Shown here: one piece after another, positions 39,892 to 53,500 of the stretch
Layout: each line of letters starts with the position of its first letter
Numbering within the stretch: position 1 is the first letter of the stretch
Source: Nomia melanderi
Taxonomy: Eukaryota > Arthropoda > Insecta > Hymenoptera > Halictidae
Direction of reading: 5' to 3'
Length of the DNA stretch: 64,000 bases
Assembly (NCBI RefSeq): GCF_051020985.1
Contig: NC_135000.1
Location: 22,908,784 to 22,972,783 of the forward strand
Translations under genes and position numbers: made by a program
Notes under the pieces: generated by a model
What the model saw: the letters and a program-made list of their open reading frames with translations, nothing else
Told to the model about the DNA's origin: nothing
Databases searched by the model: none

Positions 39892-40164
39892 AATGGGTCG
39901 CTGAATCACCTGCGAAATGCAAAAGAAAATATATGCGCCAACAGGATTTCTTCCCTCTTGGTTACTGGAAGGAGGACAACAACACGTGCGAGGACCCGGT
40001 ATTAGAGGGTGGTTCTCTAATTACAGGAATACAAATGAGCACGCCAGGCCGTCTGGCCGAATCGTTCGACTCACGATACTCGCTGGTAGCAGAGACCAAA
40101 TACACTATCCTCCAGAAGTATTTGGCCAGCCACGAAATCTTCCATCACTCGCCCGATTATCCAG
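39892..40164 (+). CDS. Internal exon of an unidentified gene, probably extracellular or secreted region
   Basis: The exon is bounded by a good acceptor (pyrimidine-rich TTTTTGTTTCAG, AG at 39890-39891) and a good donor (CCAG|GTATAC, GT at 40165-40166). It is 273 nt, an exact multiple of three, and is phase 1 at both ends, a pattern common in exons of modular extracellular proteins. The 90-odd residues are complex in composition, with a run of aromatic residues (QQDFFPLGYWKEDN), two cysteines about 45 residues apart, one N-glycosylation sequon (NNT) and no transmembrane segment. The surrounding DNA has no comparable coding signal, so the neighbouring exons must be distant. A stop follows soon after the donor if it is read through. 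I do not recognise the family. Coding status is well supported; the extracellular location is inferred from phase, cysteines and the sequon. Confidence 0.6.
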
Positions 40165-40750
40165 GTATACCATTCCACCCTTCTTCGACTCCAATTTAGT
40201 TGGTCTGGAAGAATCAAGATTCACAACCTCGCCCGCGAGATAGATTAAACGTTAAAGGCATTCATTCTAGAACATTAGAAACAAGCTTGCCATTAAGTAT
40301 CAAAGAGACCTACTATTCATATGTAATCTTTATTCGCAAAGCTTAACGGACAAAAAAAGATTGCACCAATAATGCAATGAAAATCTGAATCGCCTTGATA
40401 AAGTAGATATTAAAGTTTCTTTAGTATCATCATCTTCATCCCAGACATAAAAAAATTGCACGTAAGAATTCATAGGAACATCATTAAATCCTCGCTAATA
40501 ATTGAAATCACTGATAATCAGACATAATAATCGATCCAGTGACATAATGCATAGCAACAAATCCATACGTGAATCATTGGACGCGTAACCGACAAAAGTC
40601 CCCGGAAACCTGTATTTCATCGGGCCGTACGAAAACGGACCCGGATAAGTTCCAAATAATAACTATATACCGATTTCTATCCAGGCGTGCACAATAATTC
40701 CCGCTTAAAGGTCCGGGGCCCCGTGAAAACGGGAACGCGTCGACAACGCA
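40165..40750. other. Noncoding, AT-rich, probably intron
   Basis: Follows the donor at 40165. No in-phase acceptor with an open exon was seen here. Confidence 0.5.
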
Positions 40751-41560
40751 AAAGGTGGGCAAATACTTATGGTCGATAGTGTAGCTTCAGGAGTGGCTCG
40801 CGGCTGGCGCGGCTTCCGACATGGTGGGGGACACCGTGGCGGGAAGAAGGGGCCCCGACGGTCCCCGCCGCTGGAGTCGGGCCCCGAGAGAAGTGGGGCA
40901 AGAGAAGAGGGCCTCTGCGGCGAGTGGGAAGGAAGGAGCGAGAGAGAAGGAGACGCGATGGGAGGGGGAACGAAGAGGGTCAGAAGGGAGCTTGATCTGA
41001 CGAGGTGGCGGGGAACCGACAGGGCCTGCTGCCGATCCTGGACCACCCAAGACGAAATTCACTATAGTTTGTTCGCCGCGGTTACGATACTCGTTTCCAG
41101 TCTACCCTTCCGTCCTTCCTCTTCTTCCCTTCGGCGGCCGTCGCCGCCGCCACCGCCGCGGCCGCGCGCACTCGGCCTGCTTCCACTCTTTCTCTCTCTC
41201 TCTTTCTTACTTTCGTTTCCTCCCTCTCCGTCGCGCCTATTAAACTCCTCGCCGTTGCTCGTCCTCTCGCTCGCCCTCCACGGTTTTCGATCTCTTTTTC
41301 GTCGTTTTCCGTTTCGCGCTTTCGTCCGCCAGCGAATCGACCGGGCACGCCGCGACATCCGACCAGCCGCTGCGACCAGATGCGACCGGCCACGCGGGAC
41401 GCGAAACGGGAAAAAGTCCGGGGGATTCGACACGCTCGTTTCGGATAGCGGGCCTTTGGCCGCGGTGATAACGATTCTGTACGGCACCGATCCGCGGACC
41501 CCGGCTGCCACCTTTTTTACGGGCGGCCGCTAATGCCACCGTCCTCTGAAATATTGCGCC
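40751..41560. repeat. GC-rich, purine/pyrimidine-asymmetric repeat cluster
   Basis: A purine-rich plus strand at 40,830-41,000 switches to a pyrimidine-rich plus strand at 41,100-41,290, with CCG triplets at 41143-41160 and a CT tract at 41186-41207. A 254-codon plus-strand ORF and 113-149-codon minus-strand ORFs overlap completely and are low-complexity. The switch of strand asymmetry around 41.0-41.1 kb resembles a bidirectional CpG promoter or origin-like element, but no exon adjoins it. Confidence 0.6.
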
Positions 41561-44500
41561 GGAATTCCTCGGGAGGAAGCGGGACACGGTGTATGACTTA
41601 ACTTTATGCTCCTCCCTATCATCGGGTCAAGCATCGATGGTGGCGCGTAAGGGTTGAACCTTTCAGGAATTCAATTCTCTTCCCGAAACCGGTGACTCAT
41701 TCTTTTTTAATATTGAGGATACTCTCTTCTTCGCGTCGCTCATTCGTTGCTTGAAACGGACTAGGTGGATAATTAATTTCCGGAGGTTGAAATTAAAGAC
41801 GAAGGGAAGTGAGACGAGTGCGGCTCGTGTTACAGGATACATCAGCGATGAGCGAAGGATTGACAAGCTTGAAAGTAAACACTATGCCACAGATGGAAAT
41901 CTAGAATCTTAATAAATTCCAGCGACGAGTCCACAAAGTACGCTTCCAGTTTGTTCCAATTTCCCCTGAAAAATTCGCAACAAAGTTCCTTCGGGTCCCT
42001 AACTGATTATCCGGGTTCTGGAACCCGGCTGAAACCCGTTCGGGTTCGGCGCTCGATGGGACCGGGCAGATAAACCCGAGCAGTCGGACCCCCGCGGCCC
42101 TCGCGAGCCGGATAACGCGGAAAGGCGAAGTCACGGGATAAATTGAAGAAGTCACGGTGCATGCGATCGGTTGGCAAAAATCACCGGGGCGTAGGCAGGG
42201 AGTAATTACCATCGGGCGAGAGAGAACACCGGCGCGGGGACGAAGCGGCGCAGCTCCTGCGCGCGCGCTGAAATACGGTTATGGACGAATCGCGTGATTA
42301 ATACGTACGGGCCGGGACACAGGCGCGCGGGCGCGCGCGTGAGCCGTGCCCTCGTCGTCGAGGGAGTAGAGACTTATACACACGAGCAGATATATACGCG
42401 AAAGAGCGCGTCCCGCACGTATCCGGCCGACGAAACGAGAATCTTCCTACCGGTGGCCGGCGTTCTTGAGAAAGATATTTCATTCGGCCGCGGTCCACGG
42501 TGCGTGTGTCTCTGTTTCGCCGGCCTCCGCTGCGACGACCCGCTTATCTGCCCCGTCGTCGTCGTCGTCGCGTCCGCGCGCTCGGGGTGGTTCGGTTGTC
42601 AGGCCTTCGGGCCGTGGCTCGAATAGAGTGTCACCCGGTAATCAGCAGGCCCCGGGATTCCTGTAACCGAATACGGCCATTTCAGCCAATATTCGTAACT
42701 GCATGCAAATTGGACGGGACACCGGAGACCTACCCTCGTCCCTGATTCCCTAAAGGCTACCGAGCCCGGCCCGGATTCCCTGGGATATGCTAACGATTTT
42801 CATGCGGTTACCTTGGACAGGTTTCTGCGGTGTTCTATAAACTGATCCGGTGGTGAGATTCGTTCGATGATCGTCGTGCTGAAAGATAGTAAGAGATGCA
42901 CGGCACTAATTGTAAAAGGGAAGGTAAAGATTACTTGTACCTTGTAAATTTCAAGATCTTGGAACAAACAGCTTATATTAATGAGTTACATGGAACCACG
43001 TATAATGAAGGTTTTAAACACAAATGCATCCTTTTGAGTGAACATTTTCTCCGATCCCGATACATATCAATGGAGTTCTTGGTAAACAGGCAAGGAAATC
43101 CTGTGTGCCGATGACGAATACGAATAGCCTGATTGTTGCTTCAACTTCATCCGCGTAGAGATCTGAAATCGGCGATAACTCGATAACGAGTTCTCGGAGG
43201 GCGCGTTAATCCAATAACGAGTCGAAGTGCAGAACAAATTTCTTCTCATCCATCATGCCGGCGGCTGCCGCGCCGGTTGCTCTTTTTACGAGGAACCGGC
43301 AAGAGGAACGCGCGACGATCGTACCAATATCGGCGGGACTCCCTTAGCCCCGGAATCGCCGAAAACCGGACGAACTTCTCGCAAGAAGGGAACGCCTGCG
43401 ATCCGAAGGGGGAGTCATAACTTTATCCGTCCGGTGGAACGTCGGGGACAATGTCAACGACAACGACGAACAACGGTGGGACCTTGGTGCTGACTGCGGA
43501 GATGGGTCCGGGGGACTACGAATCAATTTCTACCTGCATTCTGTGCGCCGGGGAAACAGAATTTTAAGAAATTGGAATTTATTTCCACGCCGCGCGATTA
43601 ATCTTCTCCTTATGGGTGCAGAGTCATTTGCATCTAACCTTGTTCATTAAAATGTCCATCGATGCATATTTGAAACAGCTGTACGAGGATGATGAATTAT
43701 CGCGGTGCCTCCTGCGATCGTTCGTTAAATCACTCGCCGATGTTTACTATAATTATGTCTTGTTACATTCATTTTTAATTCGGAGCTATCATTTTCGAAA
43801 GCAGCTACTGAAATTCTTACTTTGCATTTCATGTAAATTAACGTTGACTTCGTCGACTATATCTCCATTTGCATTCGTAAACTGCCTGGAAGCTTCCAGT
43901 GGCGTGTGTTTAATATGTCGAATGAATATTCGGTGAATAATTCTTGTTGTATCGACGGGAGCTCTCTGTTCGAATTGCGCTTATAGCGTTCAACGTTGCC
44001 GAAAAACAACACCGACTAGCCATCCACGAGAATTTCAACTACCTTCTGTATCAATTTTCCCTTCATGTAACACCATTACCTAAACATACCATTCACTTTC
44101 TTCTCAGAGAAAGTGACCGTTGTAACATAATCAAGGAAGTAATGAACCGATCTTTACGCAGATACGGATCTTTATGGACTGAACTCTCGGTATCAGCGTA
44201 GTCGCATTACAAAAGATATCAAAATCCCATTAAACTTTCTTAAAACATTTCCTTACACCAACACCCATTTCAGGCGATCGAAAACGTGAACCGCGGAGGT
44301 TTATGCAAGCATGGAATTTTTAGAGACGCTTAAACAGGCTCGCGTTGAACAGAGATCTATTTTCCCACGAACGGTTTCACTAAATTGAAACTAAATTAAA
44401 ACTGTAATATTTCTCATTACCTTTTACATATTTTCCTTCCCTATAAACTTATAAAATTCCACCATAATCACCCTCCATCGAAGGGACCCTGTTGTATACT

Positions 44501-47500
44501 CCCTTTCCCATCGTTCCGATGCAACGAACCGCATTACCTATTCCACGTGCAACCGAGCCAGTACCAATCAGAAATCACCAAAAACTCGGAATAATCCTCT
44601 AAAAAGCTGCCAAACGGAGCGGATTCATAGAAACTCGCTCGCTCGGCTTCTGCCTCCCGAGCGAGCGGCCAAGTCGGCGAAGATCGCTAGATCTCTTGAT
44701 ATTCCCGTGGGTCGCCGCGCAGGCTGCCGATGGTTGGCCGCTCTCTTTCTCGTCCGCCACATCCCTCCTCTTTTCTCCGCTGGCATGCGGCCAGGAGAAA
44801 GGAGAATCGGGGCCTAGGGAAGGGGAAGGGGTCCGACGGATCTAAGGCCCAGCCTCGTTCGGCCGGCTCACGGGGCCTAGATCGGGTCCCGGTCACATCC
44901 AAAGCGCCGCCCATTTTTTTATTCCACCCCGTAGAAGAAGCCCGAAACGGCCGATTCCGCGGCGCGGAATTCACGGGCCCTCTCCCTGGGACCTGGGGCC
45001 CCGGATCGTCCAGATTCTGTGCCGTCGCCGGAATGCGCGGACGGGGATACACCTTGTACCCGGATTTTTCAGCGGGACGCGACGATAAGGCGGCCCTCGC
45101 GGATCGGCCGCGCGGAAAAAAGCCGGCCCGGGACCGGACGAATTGAAATCGTTCGATCCGCTGGGACAGCCTGACGTGACCGGATTCGAGGGCCCGCGGT
45201 TTTTGCCCGCGCGGGCGTTTGATTGAATTCGTGAAAGGGGGAGACGAGAGCGCCCGTGGCCTGCGTAGGAATGGACACGCTGCGCCGCCGGGCCGATGTT
45301 TTCTGGACACTCCGTCCGCGGAGGATTCTGATGAATTCGCGTCCGCCGCGATTTTTCGCCCTGCAAATGCCCCGCCGGATTGAAATCGTTGGATTTTGTA
45401 AAGGACTTTCTTTCGGTGTACCGCGCTCTTCGAGTGTGTAGGGGATCGTGTTTCATGGAAGTACGGGATGTTTGTAAAATCGTTTCGATCCTTGGCTTAT
45501 TGTATTTTCGATTGGAATTTTGGTTTCTTTTGTGAGTGTGAACTATGTTGAGATGTTGTCTTGTATTCTTTGAGGAAGTCTCGAGACGAATTTGGCTTCA
45601 TTGTATTGAATTTGAAATTTCAAATGATAATTTTCTTATGGAATTTATCGAGATTGAATGTATAAGTATTGATTAAATGATTATTCGAAGAACAATGGAT
45701 AGTTAGGGTTCGTTACGTAAGAAAATAGTAGAAGATTTTAAGAAGAAAAAGTTTCAGATAGTTTGAAATTCCCATGACGCCCGACAACGTATCCAAAAGT
45801 ATTAGTGTTGTCTTAATTCGTGGAGTGTTATAGAATACAAGAATAATCTCGTCGGACCCCGACCCGTAATCCGTGGCGCACCTAATTCCTCTGGGAACCA
45901 TGGGCGCGATTTCCACTTTAGGTCCCACCCACGACAAAAAAGATGATCTCAGGGGCGCGGACCGGGACATAATTACTAGATTATGCCGTTCCCTCGAACA
46001 ATGATCGTCCTACTCCGGCGTATACCTGGACCTTCGGCCAATCTTCAATATTATTTAACGATCTCGGAGTAAAATTTTCCGTAATTCCACGAATCCCGGA
46101 AAAACTATCCTAAGTATATTGTATATTAATCGCACACGTTCCTTTCAGATTGAAAGTATTAAGGCATTTAAACATGAGATTGAATCAGATTAAATTTCGT
46201 AAAAAAAGGTTAAGTACATTTGGAGCCGGTCTTAACATTTCAATGAAAATGGTATTTTAAATGTTTCATTAGGACTTAAAGGGCTAGAAGGTACGGTGTA
46301 GTTACACTTTAAAGGACTGAAACCGTACTCCGCATTTGGGATTGATTTAACGACTAATTAATTCCCGACAACTCGAGTACAGGCTACAACCCGGACGCCC
46401 TGCTGGCTGTTAATAATCGTTGCCTACCAAAATTGTCTGAACGCGTACGTTTATCTATCCATCGGCAGGAGAGCTAATTATTTTCTTTTGTGTCTGCCTG
46501 GAATATACATGGGGCTCCATGCGGAGAAGGGACGAACCCCGGTATCATTTCCTCCTTCCCAAATTGGAGGGAACAAAATGGTCCCTGGTCTTCTCCTTAT
46601 ACTCACTTCACGAACACACCGGCCCGAAGAGTGTTTTTTAATTAACCATATCTTTTTAAGCAGCGCTCGTTTGTCACGATGCCTTTACACTTCGGGTATC
46701 AAAATAATTGCTACCTTTATGGGCGTAATACAAATAAAAGTGACGTTTAATCGATATTATGCAACTTGGTTAGTTTCTTAATGTAACGTTTTACAAGAAC
46801 ATCTGTTCGGGAACGTATGAATGCGACTTACACATTTATCCTGACAATGATACTGTATTTCATTTACATTTGACTTATTAAAAGCGCGTGCCCTGTATGC
46901 AGCGTTGCATAACCTCGTTGCAAACAGCTTCCGCTGGTGAATTCCTTCGACATTACTACATAACGAATAAGTTTATACTCTCTTATCGTCGGTTTCTTTT
47001 GTTGAGCCGCAACTAGTTAACCATTTACGGAGCATAACTTCTCAGAAATGAAAACTAATTATATTATATTCTACTGCAGCCATCTACAATCACCATGAAT
47101 GCAAAATTGAAGGGACCATTTAATTTCCGCCGCAGACAATCTACAAGATTACCAATAGAACATTCAATTTTCAAATGTCTGAAATACTGTTCAATTAAAT
47201 ATTTATCAATCTTCCTATCTACATTCTCCGCGAGCATCCCAACACTCGCAGCCGAGAGTGCGAGTCAATAAAGAAATAGTTGAAACGAGTTACAGGCTTC
47301 CACGCGGCTAATGCAGCGAACAAAATTTCCCCGGCTACCTTTCCGTGTTCCATCGAAAACCCGGCCATACGCGAGGGTTGGAGTATCTGCGGCTCGCATC
47401 TCGGTGCGCGCGCGGGGCTGGAAATGTATGTCTGGCCGCCATCCCGATCGATAGGGAAATCACGGCGAAAGATCGTTATCCGGCCGCGTGACGGGCCGGG

Positions 47501-50500
47501 CATCGTGATTTACGAAGGGTACGGTAAATATTAATTACGAAATCTTCGCTGTTCATTAAAAAGAAGTTGTTCCGCCGGGATGGTAGCGTCATGTTACCCC
47601 ACCTTCCCGCGATTTATTTCACCGATCGCCGGATGAAAATCGTCGAATCTTGAGCGCGGTTCGCGACCGACCGTTTTTACGTTTGCCGTACTACGTGTGG
47701 ATGAAAAAAATCGAGAGAAAAGGGGGAGACGGTCTCGTCTTGTCCCTCGTAAATTAGGTCCTCCGTATATCCGGAGGAACGGCGTGGCAGCGTTAAAGAA
47801 AAAACCGTGGCATATCTATGAGTGTCATTCGACGGTTCGACAATGCTTTGCCTTATGGTAAACACACATCGGTGACCGAACGGGGGGAAAGGGGGCACCG
47901 AAAGGCTCCACAGGCACGATGAGTCCATAAAACAGAGAGCCGGCTCGTGGATGGTAGGGGATATAGCCGCGCGGAGAAAGATAGCGAACGAAGGGTGGGA
48001 ACGTCGGTGGACAGGAGGGGCGCTGGGGAGGGCACGGGTGTACAGCACATCTGCTGTTTGCCATACGGCGATACCAGAAAACCCTCTTGACTCTCCCTCT
48101 TTCTCAATGGCGGACTATAGATCGATCCTGCCCCATAGGAAACAAGAACGCCTTCCGCTGGCGTCCGCCGCACCGCAATTCGTGCCGAGAAACAGCCACT
48201 GCCGCTCGAGAATTTATATCCGAATAGGGGATACCAATTTCGTCCTTTTCCGAAGGCAGCGCCGCACGCGCGCGCGCGAGCGCGCTCGAAAGAGCACGCT
48301 CGCTGCAGCAGCCGTCCCGAAACTCGAAATGATTTCGTCGCGTACGGTTTTTGACGCCGGGAATTTACGAACCGTCGCGTCGGGCAGATGTTCCCAACGA
48401 ATTTCTTCTGGGAACCGAACGCCATTCCCTGATCCTTGTTCCCGTTAATGTGGGAATTCTTCTTTTGGTTTTGGAGGTTAAATTGCACCTGATTGCTGAA
48501 AGATTGTATACTCATTTAGGGGATGAGGATAGTTTTGACACGAAGCTGCGTTAACATCTGCGCGTGTTTATGGTACCCTACCACGGTGCGCGAGAAAGTG
48601 GAATTTACAGCTGTAATGATTTCCTATAATTAGGTTTGGAACAGTTTCGATTACTATTTTTATAGCATGACATTTCGCCGTTTACCAAGTAGTTACCAAG
48701 ACCTAGAAACAGGGGGACGTATAGGAAACACCAAGAAACGTGCAGAAAGTTTTGCATTAATTTAGAAGTTTCGTTAGGAAAAATTGAGAATTGCTGGGTA
48801 TTCGGGGAAAATTCAAAAAGCTTGCCCGCGAGAGGGCGTCGGCATGCTGGAGCTCGGCTGAAGTAATAAACCGGCGCGCTTAATTTTCTTCGCGATTCCG
48901 GCGAGATTTTAAATCGAACTTTTAGCCATACGGTAACGTAAAGAGCGGTCGTTTCTGCCTTAACGATTGAACGAATTGGATCGGGTCCGAGAGCCACGCC
49001 TCGAACCTTTCCCTTAAACGTTCCGTCGAGGCCATATTCGTTGGAACAAATAACCATCCGCGTTTCGCGTTCTTTCGACAGAATCGACGGATCGGGAACG
49101 GGCAAGAAACGCCGCGGACAATTACGGACGACTTTATTGTCGCGAACGTAACGGTGAATTGGAGGAATACGTACCGGCGCGGCATACAAATAAGCGGATA
49201 CAGACGTTCCGTTGGTGCGCGACGCCGGATTACGATCATCCGATATAATGGCCCGCGACCACGTGCTGAAAATACCCGAGATATGGGCTGCGCCTCGCGC
49301 TCGCGAGAAATTATTGTCGGGCCCCGTGGCTCGGGATTCTATCCGTAACTCTTAAAAACAGCCCGGGAACGCCATAAGCTACCGCGTACAACCTTGTAGA
49401 GAAATCAATTGCTCGATGCTCGATTTTTATGGCGGACTTTATTGCTTCTAAAGGCATATTTTCACTCGATTAAGTACACGCTCGCTGTTCTTTGGAAATA
49501 AAGAAGATTTTTATTTGGGATCTTTATGTAATGGTCTTATGTAATACATCAACCAACGAAGATAGTGCGTTTCCATTAGGTTAATCCTCGTTCGTCCCTT
49601 GTGTCGATGAGGCGAAACAAATTGGGAAATGTGGGGTGGATCAGGGTTAAGGGTAATCAAATCTCGGAGGCATTGTATTTAAGTTCATCAGACTGGAATT
49701 AATTAACAACCTTGTTTCAAGGGTTTCAGTTTTGTGTCGTACGATGAATATTCCAAGCGTTTCTCAAGTAATTTTGCAAAAATAAGAATTGTTTCATTTC
49801 CCATGCCTTACAATTCCAATGGCCGACCGTACAATAAAGACATACCATCGTCGGTGATTTCCCTAAACCTGTCATTCGGGATTCACTTAATTCCTAGAAA
49901 TCACGGCGGATACGCGACGACCATATTTCGCGAAGGACCGCAATATCAGCTGTCCAATGGGCGATTTCCACGTCGAGATAGAAGATAATTGCACGCTGTC
50001 GTTCGAACGACCGACCATCTACCTTAAATAATTTTTAACATACTATTTATTATAATTCACCACTTCCACGTCGGTGGATGTGTAATTAAATAAACGTTTT
50101 TCAAGGATTAATTAACCAAGGTCGAAGTTAAATAGGATTTTATGGCCGGCATTAAAAGTTACATTAAAAACGACGCTCGCCAAACAAAATAAAACGAAAA
50201 CGTCGTAAAGTTTCATTAACTTCTCGTACACTTTTATTCGTCGTGTAATCTGCACGCGTCTAATTCTCTATCGCGGCGGATAGAAAGTACTACGTAACTG
50301 GAATACCTTCAAATGATCTGATCGACAACGGAGCGTGAGGACTCTGCAGGACGCGCAACTCACCGGCCGGATCGTCGGTCGCGTAAACAAACCGTTAAGC
50401 AGTTAAGCAGGCAATTAGAAACGCGACGTGGCCGCGGAAACTCGCTTGGGTCGACCGGTGTTTTCGCGCCGTTGGATAAATTGCCTGTCAACTTTTCGAA

Positions 50501-53500
50501 CGGGGTTCCCGCGCATCCTCGCCGCCACCGCTGCCGCCGCGAGCGTGTCAGTCGCGCGGGTTCAACCTGCGCCCCGGACGTGACCGCGATTGCGCAACCC
50601 GCCGAGTGTCAGCGGGTTCGTCGAGGTTCGTTAACTCTCAATTTTGCGGCAGCCCCGGCGCGCGGGCTCGAAATAATCGTTCCGCGAGACCGCATCCTCG
50701 CGCCGCCGACTGCCGATCGCTGCCAGCCGCTCCATTATAAACGAACCCGGCCGCCATTGATTCGAAGATATACAGCCTCGTTACATAGAGTTCAGGCTTC
50801 GCTACGTCCGCCCGGCACACAAGGAGAATTAGAAATTGCGGGCTGTTTTATTGAGAAATGGGATCCCCGGAACGAGCGATACACGTAATCTTCTTGTTGC
50901 CAGATTACGGCCCCTTTTATCCCTATGTCAGAAGGTACTCGTGTTTAGAAACTGTGCAAAGTTTGCTCCGCGAAGAGAGGATGGAATGAAGTTTTGAGTC
51001 AGGGCACGTGTTTATCGTTGTTGCGTCGTTGTAAGAGGAAACGTAAAAGAAAAAACGGATCGCTGATTTTGATACGATCATCCATACTCCTTCGAACGAT
51101 TGATCTAGAATATCTATTAAAATCTTGAAACTAATATTATTCTATCGCGGGAGATTCTTCCACAGATTTTTTATCAATTCTCACTCTCGTCAACGTGTAC
51201 CGCCAACAGAAAATACCATACCGGTGTCCTCCGCATGATAAAGAATAAATAAAATAATTCACGTAATTACCGATTCCCCGAGTCCCATTAAAACCTCCGC
51301 TGTTAATTGCAAATTTCAACACGGTAATGTACAAGCGCATAATTTTTAAGTTCCATTTTTACGTTGACCATTTTAGGATTACCGTTGTCTCCCCCGCCAG
51401 CGGGTCCGCCATTTCTTGCACCGTATCGGAAGGAGCAGCGAACGGCTAATCTCGAGGAGAGGCCGCCGTTTCTTACCGGGTGGCATTTAATTGCCGGTAA
51501 TTCTAACGACGCACGATGGCCGGACAAAAAATTAATATTTCGAGGCCGCGCGATAGACGGGGGGTGGCGGGGGAGACTGGGAACCGGGGGGGAGAGAGAG
51601 CGAGGGAGTCGTCGCTGGCCAATGGTCGAACGCGGAATCGGGAGGGGCGTCTCTGAAAAATTCGGATAGGATTCCTTTTTCACCTGGCCAAGGAATTCCA
51701 TTCGTAAAAACGGCCGTGCGCTATCCCCCTGACCGGTAGAGCAGGACGGCCGGTCGCAGATAAGCGAGGATGAAAGTAAGAGAGATAAAAGGGTTCGCGT
51801 GTAGATGACCGGCGTGCTTTCAGGGAGTCCAGTTTGCGATGAAATTAGCCGTGTCTGCTCGGCCCCTGGACAAAAAGTAATGGCTTTCACGCTAGGCACT
51901 CGGGATTAATTAACGAAACGACCAAAAATGGCGGCCGTGCGTGCCCGCTGCTGCCGCCGCCGTTGCCGCGGACCCCGTGCATAAGAACGATCCCTTTCGG
52001 GCCGATGGTCGTGTTTCGAGGCATGCGTAACGAGGACGGGCCCCGAGGTCTGATCGACAGTCGTCACCTGTCATTCAAATTTCTGGAATTTTTACCCGAA
52101 CCGACGCGACGCGCCTTATACCGTCCAGTTTGGGATTGACCGATCACGTTTGCGCGGTTTTTTCTCAAATTTCAACTTGACGCTCGGACTTTCGCTTCAT
52201 GAATTTCGAACAGTTGTATGACAGACATGGTAAATTTTGATTCGTGATATTGGAACATGGACGAAAATATAAAGTTTTGTAGTGTTTCTATTTTATTTCC
52301 CGTTTGACGGAAACATTAATAAGATTACGAATTCTTCGTTTCATTTCAACCTTTTCTCAAGTTTAATTTATAACATATGTATTCTAGATTATTCTCTTAT
52401 TCTGTGTTATAAGCTTAAACATTAGCTTCTTTATTACGCAATTTATTTGTAATTAGCTTGTTCAATTATTTAAAGTGTTTCATTAGGAAGTATCACTGTC
52501 AGATCTATCGGAAAGGTACGGTCATCAATGGAAAATAAAATAGTTCCCGCGATGAGTTCCGCTTTCTGCTTTCACGAGCGACTCACGAAGGGATCGCGAT
52601 GGCGGGCGCCTCTCGGCGCGATTTAAAATTTCGACGGGATAATCGGCGGACGTTTCGACTTTCGAAGGAAGACGTAGGCGACCCGAACGACAGCTTGACA
52701 GCCGGACATTAACGATCCACGATGGATCCGTGTGATTTCCATCGCGAGATCGCTCGCGCTCCGACATACGGGGCTCGCAGGTGCGCCAGCGGAATCGAGA
52801 TTCGAATCGATCTTCGGGCGTCGTCATTGTGCCCGCGCGAATTCATCGCGAGCCGGAGAACGGCTCGAAGATAAATTTCCCGTCGAGAAGACGAATTTAA
52901 CGAACAGCTTCTCCCGATCGAGATGAAAAATTAATTGAACCCGCCATCCACGGGGAACAACTTAGTTTAGCGTGCGAACGAAATAGGATCCGTAGCATTA
53001 TTTTGTTTATTTTCAATATATGAACATATTTCTTGCATTGCTTATTGCTGAAATAAGTGGATCAGTTGAATATGATATTATTAATTCCTTATTTAGCCGG
53101 GTTGAAACGAAAATACGAATTTGTAACTCTAAATAATATACTTCTAATTTTTAAAAGGGTTAAAGGAATTTCATTACCTAGTTGAAATTTTCAACTTAAG
53201 AGTATATAAAAATAATCTTTGATATTGATTTTCCTTGGTGGAAATTACTTTGGAACGAGGAAGATACAATGTCACTGTTGGAGTGACTAAAATCAACCGG
53301 AGAAGAATGATTAAAGTGAAGGAGCTAAATCCGAGACGGTAACACAATAAACATGTGATTTTTCTGCTGTCAAAATTGAATCGTACAAAAAACGATTACC
53401 GCAACCGTATGTTTCGAACGTTTACACAGCAACGTAACGAGGGAACATGGTAAAAAATAACGGGTGTACAAAAGCAATCGGACAAATGTAGAGAAAAAAA

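Noticed and set aside
40769..41533. 254-codon plus-strand ORF, the longest in the window
   Set aside because: It spans purine-rich then pyrimidine-rich repeats, and several minus-strand ORFs cover the same bases. No domain-like sequence.
45943..45955. bantam-like seed on the minus strand
   Set aside because: Only the seed agrees; the remainder and any hairpin are absent.
48605..49189. 194-codon minus-strand ORF in moderate-GC DNA
   Set aside because: One ORF of this length is expected by chance in 64 kb. No domain, no splice logic and irregular codon use.
49730..49767. 38-nt exon candidate between TTTCAG and AA|GTAATT
   Set aside because: Very short, with a weak donor and no partner exons.
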